NCBI GenBank assembly: GCA_026874595.1
Contig: CM049316.1
Coordinates: 6,898,339 to 6,962,338, forward strand
Source of the DNA: Sipunculus nudus
Taxonomy: Eukaryota > Annelida > Sipuncula > Golfingiida > Sipunculidae
DNA: 64,000 bases
Direction of reading: 5' to 3'
Shown here in pieces: positions 12,972 through 32,521 of the stretch (its first letter is position 1; each line of letters starts with the position of its first letter). The notes beneath the pieces are model-generated. The model did not search any database and was not told the DNA's origin. It saw only the letters and a program-made list of their open reading frames with translations. A program made the translations under genes and the position numbers.

Positions 12972-13298
12972 TTACACAAATGCCCTACCCCTGGTATTAC
13001 CGGGGGAACACCCTATGACATCATGGCTACCAGGGGAGATTCCCGTGATTTTAATGCCACCAGATGCAGATCTCTTGGGTTGACCAATGACCACAGAGCT
13101 GGCGATGCAGGGCTGGAATGACTGATACATGAGCCATGTACCAGCCCAGCCCTTTCTCTTATGTCCGGGACTCGTGAACACTGCAGATGTGCGGGTGTCT
13201 GTCCCACCGGGCTTTGAGCCTCTCTGGTCCATTTTAGCAGAAGCTGAGATTATAGGGACCAGGGAAACCTGGACAGCCACATTCTGGTTCGTATTCAT
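12972..13298 (-). other. GC-richer block with a 108-codon minus-strand ORF, function unknown
   Basis: This roughly 330-bp block is clearly less AT-rich than its surroundings and is open on the minus strand for 108 codons. The translation is rich in Ser, Gly and Pro and matches no family I recognise. It could be an exon or a relic of a mobile element. There are no convincing splice sites in view, so I do not call a gene. Confidence 0.25.
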
Positions 13299-13339
13299 AT
13301 ATAATTGTTATGTAATATCAGTCATGGCATGATTCTTGT

Positions 13340-14620
13340 GTACCGGTAATCATGTAGTTTCTTTCGTAATAAATTCTTGTGGCCACTAATTGACTTTTAT
13401 CTGCCTTAGTCAATATTGTCTGTTGTATGCATGGAAGAGAATTTGTAAATTCAGCCACGTTACCCAAACTAATTAATTACAAAAGCCCATTTCCTGTAAT
13501 ACTGTTTATCAGAATTAGGGATAGGGGCCCACTTTTGTTTCAGTAAGAGTATATCATTGACGGTGGTCACAAGAGATATTTTTGTCACGCTATAGGATTT
13601 TACCCAGAATAAAAGTACAACAACACAATATTTACAGTTTAAGTCCGCGAAAAATTGCCGAAAGGTCTCAAATTTAGGATTTTAGTATGCCCAGTAATGA
13701 GAATACTGCCAGTCTTTGGGAAGCGTCTTAATTATGAAAGAGACGGAGAGTTGCCGGTTACTATAGCTTCACTGTGGCTTAACATCTCCTTATCCAGCCT
13801 CCTTTCAAGTCTCGTACCCAACTGCCTTCCCCGGTTCCCTCACCTGCTTATCGAATCCCCCGGTGGATGTCGCAATAGGGTTGTATCTTAATTAAAAGGC
13901 ATATGGGATATCCTACAACGCATCTCCTCCTTAGCTACACCTGGGATATGCACGTTTCTGGTCTTGACCTGCCGAGAATGATGCAAAGTGTGTCCTAAGA
14001 GGGGTCATTCCCAATATCTTTAACTTAATCCTGAGATTTTTCACCTTAATTTTTCAAGGGGCCATTGCAGCGCCGCCTGACGGTGACTACGATTGTGTAT
14101 CCAGGCAGAGAGCAAGTTATAGTTACTCTGGGACTCTGGGTCCGACATCACAATTGTTAAGTTCATCTGAGAGCATCAACAAACATAATGTTATTATATT
14201 GATAAAATATGTGGTAAACAGGGTTTGAAATAAACTTTTGTCTTATCTGTTTCTTATTAATTTACATAATATCTGTGGGCATGTAATACCTATATATTCG
14301 TAGAGCCTATATGAAACAAGATGTTCACCTGTTGCCAGAGTGTTGTCGTTATTCTGAAGGATATGTGAAGCGCAGTAGTATATTTCGATGACAGGCTATT
14401 CTTACCAGCAAAAGTTGAATTCTCACACAATATAACGAACCATTACACACACCTACACGAGGCACCAACAACACAACAAATCTATCTATTTTATAAAAAA
14501 AAATCTTTTATAAATAAAATCCTCACAACACAAGGTTTGAACAAACACCTTTGCAGTTTTAATTAAATACAGTAATGTTAAATTTAAAACAACACAAGTG
14601 CACCTGCGATGATAAAATTA
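13340..14620. other. Intergenic DNA, no gene recognised
   Basis: The stretch contains a slightly GC-richer segment at 13650-14130 with a 78-codon plus-strand ORF (13655-13891) that looks like chance. No RNA genes or elements were identified. Confidence 0.35.
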
Positions 14621-14670
14621 CTTTGTAAGGGTCTGGCGCTGTAAGGGTCTCTCTCCTCTTCGACTCCTCC

Positions 14671-14767
14671 CTATATCTTCTTGATCCTCGGTGCGGGTGG
14701 GTGGCGACCTCTCTTGGCTCCTGGAGGCTGTGGCATCGCGTCTATCGGCTCAGCAAAATTCAATAAT
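14671..14767 (-). CDS. Possible orphan terminal exon
   Basis: On the minus strand a CTCTTTAG acceptor (ending at 14768) is followed by a 97-nt segment. Read after one leading base, it gives 31 codons and then TAG. The peptide includes AEPIDAMPQPPGAK and RGRHPPAPRIKKI, a basic proline-rich tail. The segment is markedly GC-richer than its flanks. I could not find matching upstream exons before the TEPP promoter, and I do not recognise the protein. It may be a real last exon of a small minus-strand gene, or chance. Confidence 0.3.
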
Positions 14768-14829
14768 CTAAAGAGACAACCGGGGCGGTTATCCCAGATC
14801 ACCTCAACCGTGTCTGTCTAGTGACTTAA

Positions 14830-16220
14830 AAAAAAACTAGATCTAGAGTGTTATCGTTTTATCCAATGAGATAAAAATAGGTGAGCCAGTCTTCGTTACA
14901 TGATAACACCGTCTGACACCCTTTTATTTGGTGGGAACTATGTTTGTTTGTTTGTTTTTCATTGTATACAATCAATGTACTCTGTTGTGGTACGAATAAA
15001 GATATAGATAGATATTTGTCTTCCAGTGAAAATAATGAACGTGTAGGAGGAGCTAGTAGTAATAGTAACAGATAAAAAAAATTGATCAATAAGTAACAGC
15101 AATAGTAATTTAATAGTATAGAAACCCTGTATTAGGACCCATCCCTGATATGTACTTAATGTATTTATGTGTAAAACGGACATTGTATTGTTATGTATAA
15201 ATCTAACAAATAAAATTAAGAACGTGTACAGCACTGTTTATTGATGTTTATTTTGAATCATTGAATAAAAAAATATATTCAGGTTGGCCAGTACATGTGC
15301 ATTTTTTTTTAATTTTTATACGTTAATTTAATTTACATTGCCAATACTTGGTAAAGTTTGCGTTGCCTTTAAATTAGTTTATAAAGCCAAGGGCGTCAAT
15401 ATAAGAGGATGGGGTTATATATGCCCCCACCCCCGTCCATACTATTTATCAAGGGGGTGGTCAATGTAATCGCCCCCCCCCCCCCGGCCTTTTCAGAGAA
15501 TAATATTTACATTTATACAATGGGAATGAAATATATTAATAATTAGATTTGTAGACTTTGGTTCCTTTAATGAGCTTATTATGAAGTTGTTAACTGTTGT
15601 TTCTAAACCTGGTTTAGAATTAACCTATACTGGAAACAAAAACCCTTATTTTCTAAAACCTAATACTTAATTGTTTTATATTAAAAATGTATATATAAAT
15701 ATGTGTGTATATATATATATACACACACACACACATGGTAAAGTCCCAAATTTGATTACCCTCCCACGTCTGCCGTACCCAGGGGCGCGTCAATATGCAA
15801 GGTTCATTTTCTTTATGACGGAATCTTAAGGTAAATGAAAATTAAAGAATATCAATCCTAATGTGAATATGAAGGAACAACAAACTTGCCTGATGGACTA
15901 TATTTATTTTAGCTCCAAGTCAGACAAACACGTTTGTTATTTAATAACTGTACACTGAATATCGTTACTAAGGTTAAATCATGTTCAACTAAAACATTCA
16001 GCTGACTCAAATGAAATATTCACTTTAATAAATTTAACACGCTTCCTCTTAATGAAACGCCAATTCGCAGTTGGCCTTTGTGATCTAAATGAGCTAATTT
16101 GATAAGTCTGCACATGTTCGATCGTTCACATTAATGTCAAGCGGCAAGTGGGTGCAACCAATTATGTCAGGCCAAGCTGCTGGATGACAAATTATTCTGT
16201 TACATCGACGTCACTTCCTT
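14830..16220. other. Intergenic DNA upstream of the TEPP gene
   Basis: AT-rich. It contains a C-run at 15473-15485 and a (TA)n/(CA)n microsatellite at about 15708-15735. Two overlapping minus-strand ORFs at 14859-15234 are hydrophobic, low in complexity and unrecognised. Confidence 0.4.
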
Positions 16221-16228
16221 TGTTGACG

Positions 16229-16242
16229 GTTGCTATAGAAGC
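16229..16242 (+). promoter_or_regulatory. RFX X-box-like site upstream of TEPP/SPMIP8
   Basis: GTTGCTATAGAAGC matches 13 of 14 positions of the RFX X-box consensus GTHNYYATRRNAAC; only position 13 differs. It sits 129 bp upstream of the start codon of a sperm/cilium gene, the usual location of functional X-boxes. An E-box-like CACGTG follows at once (16242-16247). Confidence 0.6.
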
Positions 16243-16343
16243 ACGTGAAGCCAAGGGAGCAGCTTCGGTCCGTGTCTCGGTAGATAAATAAGTGCCCCCG
16301 AACAGTCGTGTCTCCATCAGCTTGGGTGTTTGGTTTGTTTTAG

Positions 16344-24686
<8,343 letters not shown>

Positions 24687-27290
24687 GCCCAGCTGTAAGG
24701 ACAGCCTCAACAGGATCAAAAGCTTGACAAAAATCATAAAACCTTGCAGACTGGACTGCAGGCTATTATGGAGATAATTTCGTTTTCTTTTATATTTTTT
24801 CAGTCATAACTGATTGCTAGGCCACACGGATTTCATGCATCAGATTGTGTTGTATCAGAATCTGTTGTGAGTTTGTGGGATAGTTTTTAGTTACCTTCTT
24901 CATAAAATTTTTATTATATTATACATTTCAGTATTAATTTACATTAACTAATTTCTTTATGGATATTTTTATACCATGTGATTTGATATAATGCTCATAA
25001 AATCTTTTATCTTACTATGTTAATAGAAAATTAATGATTATTTTACAATAATTAATATGGAAATGCTTTAATTTTTTCTTTATTTTACATATCTATATCT
25101 GCACCTGTGTTTTGGGTGAATCACCTGATATGAATTCTTTTGCATAATCTTTTATTATCATGATGATTTAAGTTATCATCCTGTTCATATAGTTATATGC
25201 TGAGCTGCAGTGCCTTTCAAAACAATCATCTGAGCTCAGGTTTTCATTCAACATTTAAAATTAATATAAGACTATTAAACCTTCCTTTCCTATTTTATTA
25301 AGTACCACCTCATATCATGTTTGACAGATTACACATTTAGAATTTGCTTCATTTATCTCTTCAGTACCAGTCTTTACCATTTCACTCAGGAGTGGATTTT
25401 TACAACTGTGTTTCTATATTTTGGAAAATGAAATTTAAAATAATTAAACTTATTTGCACCACAAGCTCGTGGCAAGTTTTATTGCCTACAGGATATTGTT
25501 AGATTTTTATTAGCTTGTGCAGATTTGTCTATTGAAGCTGAACATCAGTATTGCATTTGGTACAGGACTGAACGTTTTAAGTGACGTCATTGTGGAATCA
25601 TCAATTCTTGTTGGACAAGAACCTCCTATCTTACTAACTTACATGTGTAAGCTTCATAATTTTCGATTTTTATTTAAATACTGGAAACACACGTTTTATT
25701 ATGTAAGACATGTAATATTGCTTGCTTTTGCAGTGATATTTCAATGTTTTTGCTGTATGAAACACTGCATGTTTGCATATGTCAAAATGGCTGCATAGCT
25801 TTCAATTGTGTATATGATCTCTGGAGATCATGACACATGAAAATGGCAGGGCTGAGCTGAGGTGTGAGGAATTTCGTTGTGCATGAAGCATGTATATGCT
25901 TGATTCTTAGGAGTAAAGTCATGAGATGTCATGGTCTTCTTATTGTAAAGATATGTTAAAGGTAACAAGCAGGGTTTGTGAAATATCTTGCCAGAATGAA
26001 TGCCAGAATCTGCCCTCATCTCATCTTGGTTTCATGTTTTCATTGTGACCGTGTATTGTGTGAATGCTTCAATGGAACTTGGTTCAGTTTACTGATCAAC
26101 TGAATTATTAGAGAGTTGCACAGGTTTTCTGATTTTATCATGTAATTTGCAACTAGCCATTTATAGCACTATATGTAAATATAGATATGTATAATGGTTC
26201 TTGGTTCGCATCTTCAGTACTCCTTCCTCTAACTTAAGAAATCCTGTATATAGGTTGCATAAGAAAACGGTATATGGCCATCATAAGAAAATAAATATAT
26301 AACTATAATCTCTGATGCAATATGGGACTCGCCTGTGTCACTCCACAGCACAAAACTATGCCAGTCAATACAGTATTGTCTCGTATATAAGCCTCACCAT
26401 CCTCTGCCTGTTGGCGGAGATAGACTGTGATAAACACCGTGTGTGATGTACATTATTTATCATGTACTGATGTAGTGATGTCTGTACGATATCATCCTAT
26501 ATACTACTACCTGTGATGTAACCATTGTGATATTACGTGTGCACTTGTGTGGTTTTCAATACTTTACCCATCACTTTGAGTGATAAAGTTTTAATTCACT
26601 TTCTTATATTATTACAGTATTATACACAGTATTCATACAATCAGTATTATGATAATGTCAGAGTATTATTCATCAGTATTATTATGCTTTACGTACACTT
26701 TTATTATTTGTATCTCTCAGATGTGTGAACATGTGTTTATGGTGAAAAGGAATGCACTTAATAAATGTTACACAAATGTTAGGATGTCATTCTTTTTTAT
26801 TCCTTTTGTGTTTTATTAATATCTCCGTGAACAAACTTATTCTTGGAAGTTTATGACACCAGGCTTAGAAAGTTCCAAACTTTCTATGGTTATATTCTTT
26901 CGCAAGCCCCCCCCCCCCCCCCCCCCAAGAAAAAACGAGGACGTTTGGATAATAAAATTGACCGTTTATTCCATTTTCAAAACGACAATGAAAGAGATAT
27001 GCAAAGAGTAGCAAGAATAATCTTCGATCTGTATCTTGCAAGTAACTTGGAATTTCTGACAGATTCCAAATATCGCACCCATCACTGTGAATCAAGTACG
27101 TGTCCACTTGTGGCAACGATGTCCATGCGACATTGTAGGAGTTCATATTTTCGGTTAAATATTGCTTGCAATACAAATTTTGCTGATCCTTTTATCTATC
27201 CTGGAAACCTGGATATATTGACGTATCGTCCTCAGATAACAAAAGAAATCAATAAAACAAACTAAAAATAGATTTTTTTAAAATAAGTTT
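24687..27290. other. TEPP 3' UTR and intergenic DNA
   Basis: AT-rich, with no further coding exon. AATAAA occurs near 26290 and 26760. A C20 run lies at 26907-26926. The 140-codon ORF over it (26843-27265) is not recognised, and I do not call it a gene. Confidence 0.4.
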
Positions 27291-27499
27291 TTTTTTATTG
27301 AGCAGGGAATATGAAACATAAAAGCATGAACTAGCATCCCTGAACATATAATATAAGTGCGTTCAGAATTGGGGCGACGATAATGTATACGATAAAAAAA
27401 GCGACGCCTAGTCTGTTACGCGGAAGGCGACGTGATTCAAAAAGCGGTTACAAGTCTGTATGTAATTAGTTGACGTTTGGATGACGTTGATAATATTTT

Positions 27500-29456
27500 T
27501 TATATTTCTTCGTGTTTGAAGACGAATTCGCTGTCTCCAGGTTGTCTCTGAGGCAGGTCCATGGGCAGGATGTTGCCGTCTCCTAGGTTCATGTCCCTCA
27601 TCACCTGGAGGGCCGCGGCATCAAGAAACGCCTCCAGCACGTCACGTCGCTTCAAGGCATACCGCACCTCACCACTACCCTCGTCCGCTGGAATACACGT
27701 TCAAAATGTCAACATACCTGCCGAAACGGATGCTAAGTATCCATTGCATGTGAATCAGCAAAAAATGCACTTTTACTTTATAATCTCTGATAGCACCTTA
27801 GCGTTCATTAAAATGTTTAAAGCACATTTAATTTGATTATATTCTTCGCAAATACATTCACTGTGGTGTCTTTGAATCTTTGAATGCCCATTTTTTATAA
27901 CTCTTTAATCTTTGAAAGTAAATTATCTTTGAATATAAACGTTAGAAACACATTTACTTGAATTGTAATCTTTGAAAACACATTCACTCTGGTTATAACC
28001 TTTAAATGCATTTTTATTTTTATTATTACCTTTGAAAGCAAATTATCTTTGATTAATAGAGAGCACATTTATTTTGATAATAATCTTTGAAATCACATTT
28101 TCCAAAAGCCCAAAATTAACCCAAAATTAGAAGTCTGCATGCTGGTTTATGTATAAATATTTGTGAATATGTATAAAAAATGCTAGAATCTCTGCATTTT
28201 ATACACACGAAGGTCTATTCACAAGTAATTATATATGCCACCATCAATAACCCCCAAAAAATCCATCTGCATTAATGTTATAATCAGTGCGTCAATTTGA
28301 CTGCGGTGAAATCAGTTCAGTTACATAGAACAAATACATGATAATGATTGTTTCTGGACAACTTCAGTTACATAGAACAAATACATGATAAAGATTGTTT
28401 CTGGACAACTTTCTCCAATATGCCCACTAGTTTTGCCTGAATTATATCTTGATTTGGATGTGGATAGTTCATTCAAATATGTACGTTAAATATATATCAT
28501 TCAGACAAATAAAAGAACATAATGGAACTAAAGGTGCCAATTGCTTTCATTTAAATTATAATGTGTTTCAGTATCTATTATACACTTACTTGTACTGAGT
28601 ATGATGTGCAATCTCTCTCTCTCCTTGGACACTCCTTCCATTCCCTCTTCCTCTATCCACTCCAACACCTCCACGTAATACTTTGCGTACCTAGATTGGT
28701 AAGATAAAGGTTAATCAGGTAAATCAATCACAAATGTAAAAATTCAAATCATTGGATGAAAATGCCATTAAGTGGATGGTCCAGAGCAAGAGGGTAATAG
28801 ATTGAGACATTTCAAAGAGGTCCAATACACGAAGATAAAAACATGCAAATTGAAACTGAGTCAAACTGTTTTGATATTGCTCATCATAGTACAGTTACAG
28901 TAAGATGGTTATTTCACCAGAACCATCAGCTGTCAAAAGACGAACAAATAAAATTTTCTTTAGTTGTCACAATAAACCTTACCCAAAAAAATTCAAAATG
29001 TGTTATAATGACAGTTTACTTAATTTTAAATAGAGTTCAACAAATGTGCGTGTTATTAACCCTGTTTAATAACAATGTGCTTTGGGGTTAAATTTATTTC
29101 AGATGACATATTTTGATATAGAATCATGATGAATGCGATGAATGGTATATACATTATTTTATTTCATCATATAATTATCTAAATAAAAACAAATATCTAC
29201 AATTTGTTATTCTGATATTGCTAGCGTTATTTCTAATAACAAGAGGTATGATAAACTGAGCGGGAAAACTGGGGCCAGATTACGTTCAAGTTGTTAAACA
29301 AGGACAGATTCGGCATTACTTCTCTGTCCTTTGCATCCTTTCTTTGGAGTATAACCTCATCTTATAGCAATATTACAACCTTTCACTTAACCATGCAGGT
29401 AAGCCAGCTCACGATTGAACATAATATTCTTTGTCATTACAAGGTGGCAAAAATGT

Positions 29457-29521
<65 letters not shown>

Positions 29522-30266
29522 AGACAGTATTGTATATACGTACTCTTTCTTTAACACTACTTTGGCAGCCATTGACCTCGCCTCGCCCAGGATCCTCTTC
29601 TACAAAAATAATATAAACTTATATTTGCAGAAAGTTTCGTAAGTGATGTAACTTATATTATACAAGCAAAGTGCATTTCAAATAAACAGCACACTGGCTG
29701 TGTGGGAAAATTCAAAGAGTTCCATAAATGCTATGGATGGACTGACGTGTTTAAAACGCACACGTCAGTTGCACAGTTATATAGGAAAAATATCAAACGG
29801 TTTCTTAAACACTAGATAAAAGGTATATATATATCATTTGAACAAGGTAAACTTCCGTTACACTTGTGCACTGTATTGGGAAAAAGAATCAAATGCTGTA
29901 TATCTTATAACATTTCATACACAAGAAGAAAACTCTCATCAAAAGACCACTTACTTGCTGTAGAAATAACGATAAACTAATATAACATCAGATTTCACAT
30001 CATTCCCCACTAACTTAACCAATCATATTGAAGGTTAAATGTGATTTCCATACAAAACTGCATCATATTTTACTGACTGATTACATTCATAATATTATCA
30101 TTATCTGTGAGTTCTCTTCGATTACCTGTTATGTATATAACTACGTACATTATGTACGATGGAGTTACAAATAATATAACCATGTCCACCATCAAATGAT
30201 AATCGATTTTATTATACAAAATGTTTAAAAGACCTCTACGTTTGCCGATCACTGTCGATTTAACAT

Positions 30267-30313
<47 letters not shown>

Positions 30314-32440
30314 CCTCAATCTGATCAGAGTAAAATCAGGGACTTACATGAGAAGAAAAGTAGACAAACGTTAAAAATATTAATACACTAACCATGTTCC
30401 TTTGATCCATAATGTCTTTGATGTTAATTCTTAGAAAATGATCAAACTCTTGAATTCGCCCAGACTGTAAAGATAACAATGGTCTTTTTTATTTAATAAC
30501 ACCGAGTCCATGGAAAGGCACAAAGAAAGGTTATAAATATACACTCAAAAAACATACACTCAAAAAACAGATTGGTTAAATATATAACCAATTTAATTGG
30601 TTAAGCCAGTTTTGGTTGCTTTAACCAAGATATTGTTTATCTTAACCAATGCATTGTTAAAGTACTAACCCAACCAGTTGGTTGTTTTGACCAATTTTTA
30701 TTGGTTAACAGCATGATAATACTGTATGTAGGTTTAACCAATATACTGGTCATTTGATATCCAAAATATTGGTTACTTTAGCACACATATATGACCAATT
30801 TGGTTGGTTGAGATGATATTGGTTGATTTAACCAACACATTGGTAATTTCAACCAACATGTAACCGAACTCATTGGTCATTTAGACCAATTTTGATTGGT
30901 CGACCATTTGGTTGCATATATTTAACCAGTTTTCTTGGTTGAGTTAAACATTGGTTGATTTTATCAACATATTGGTTATTTTACCTACTGATTGGTCAAG
31001 CACTGACCAAACCGATTTGTCAATTTTAACATCAGGCACAAAAGTGCTCCAAATCAGACACAAGAGATTCAAGCTTCACTGGCTGAGGGGCAAAACGTCT
31101 GACTTGAATGCGAGCGGTAACAGGTTCGAGTTCCAGACCGGGCGGAATTTGTGTTTCCTCTTGAAACCCACACCAGAGCAACCCGAGACTGAAGAATGAC
31201 TTACAAGAAGACTCCCAATCAATCTGAAGAATAAAACAACTGAAAAGGGGACTAAAAGTAGCACAAATAAATGTGTCCACTAGTCTGACCAATTTGAATT
31301 GGTTCATGTGACCAAATTTATTATCTGATTTAACCAATTTGTTTTGGTTGACCTCAACCAAAGTACATTGGTTGAGAATAACCAAATTATTTTGGTCAAA
31401 CTGACCAATTTTGTTGGTTAAGATGATCAGCTGTGTTGGTTGCTCTGACCAATATATAGGTTGATTTGACCAATACCTGTTGTTTGATTACGACCAAAAT
31501 AAATTGGTTGTTTTAAACAATAAATTGTTTGGACATATTTTGACCAATTAAATTGGTTGGATTCAACCAATTTTTTGGTTGATTCAACCAATCTGTTTTT
31601 TGAGTGTAGAAACATTTTGGTTTTGTAGACTGAAGATAAATGGGGAACCTATTCAGGTTCTAGATGTAACTCTCTGGTCGGGGTTCTTCACTGAACGCTT
31701 TACAAATGGTTCTCCAGAGAACCATCAAGAGGGTTCCTCTTATAAACTAAAGTAAGGTGAATTCCTGCAACTGATCCACAGTAAAGATTCTAAAATTGTT
31801 AGATCTGTGGTAATTTATAATCCATAAGGACGTTTTTCTTTTGTTTTACATTGGTTCAGAAAACAATGAACAAACATCCTAAAAAAATCGACTACAGTAC
31901 AATTTTAACTTACATTTGTAGAAATTTCAAGGATATTAATATCATTTTCATTCCATTTTTGCAGGACTTTTATGAGATATTTGTTGTCCAGTAAAAACCG
32001 ATACACTGATACCTTCGCATCCTATTTCACGTCGCTGGATGCAAATCAGGCAAAAGCAATCCTGTTTTCTCTACGTTTATCCTCTCTTCTTTTCATACAG
32101 GACGTATTCATAAACAAAGCTTGAAGTTGAAAGGCCCTTACAGTCACAGGCCTTTATTATTTCCGTGTGATAATTACTTATATATGCTTTTTGATTTCCT
32201 TTTGACTGCTCGTTATAATGTAAATTTGCACAGAAAGCCTGTCTTTCTTTTAAAATTTACAATGTAAATTATACACCATACATTACTTACACTTTGTTTC
32301 TGTAACGCGGCATATAGCACTTTATACATTTTCTTGGTTAGTTGAACTTATTCAAGCAAATCATATATATGTATGTTCTGTATTTCTAAGAATAATATAA
32401 TATGTAAATGTGAGCTATACTTGTTTGGTAAATGAACCTG

Positions 32441-32521
<81 letters not shown>

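Noticed and set aside
13655-13891. 78-codon ORF in a slightly GC-rich stretch
   Set aside because: There is no domain, no splice context and no coding-like composition.
26843-27265. 140-codon plus-strand ORF with a poly-Pro run
   Set aside because: It runs through a C20 homopolymer; there is no domain, and it lies next to the 3' end of the ERp29-like gene.
29291-29642. Three overlapping ORFs with Tyr-Ile runs
   Set aside because: They translate a TA microsatellite; the real minus-strand exon of the ERp29-like gene (29544-29599) overlaps them.
32286-32327. Possible 42-nt phase-0 exon of the ERp29-like gene on the minus strand
   Set aside because: It has a GTAAGT donor, but the acceptor lacks a pyrimidine tract and the 14 residues do not resemble the ERp29 thioredoxin domain.
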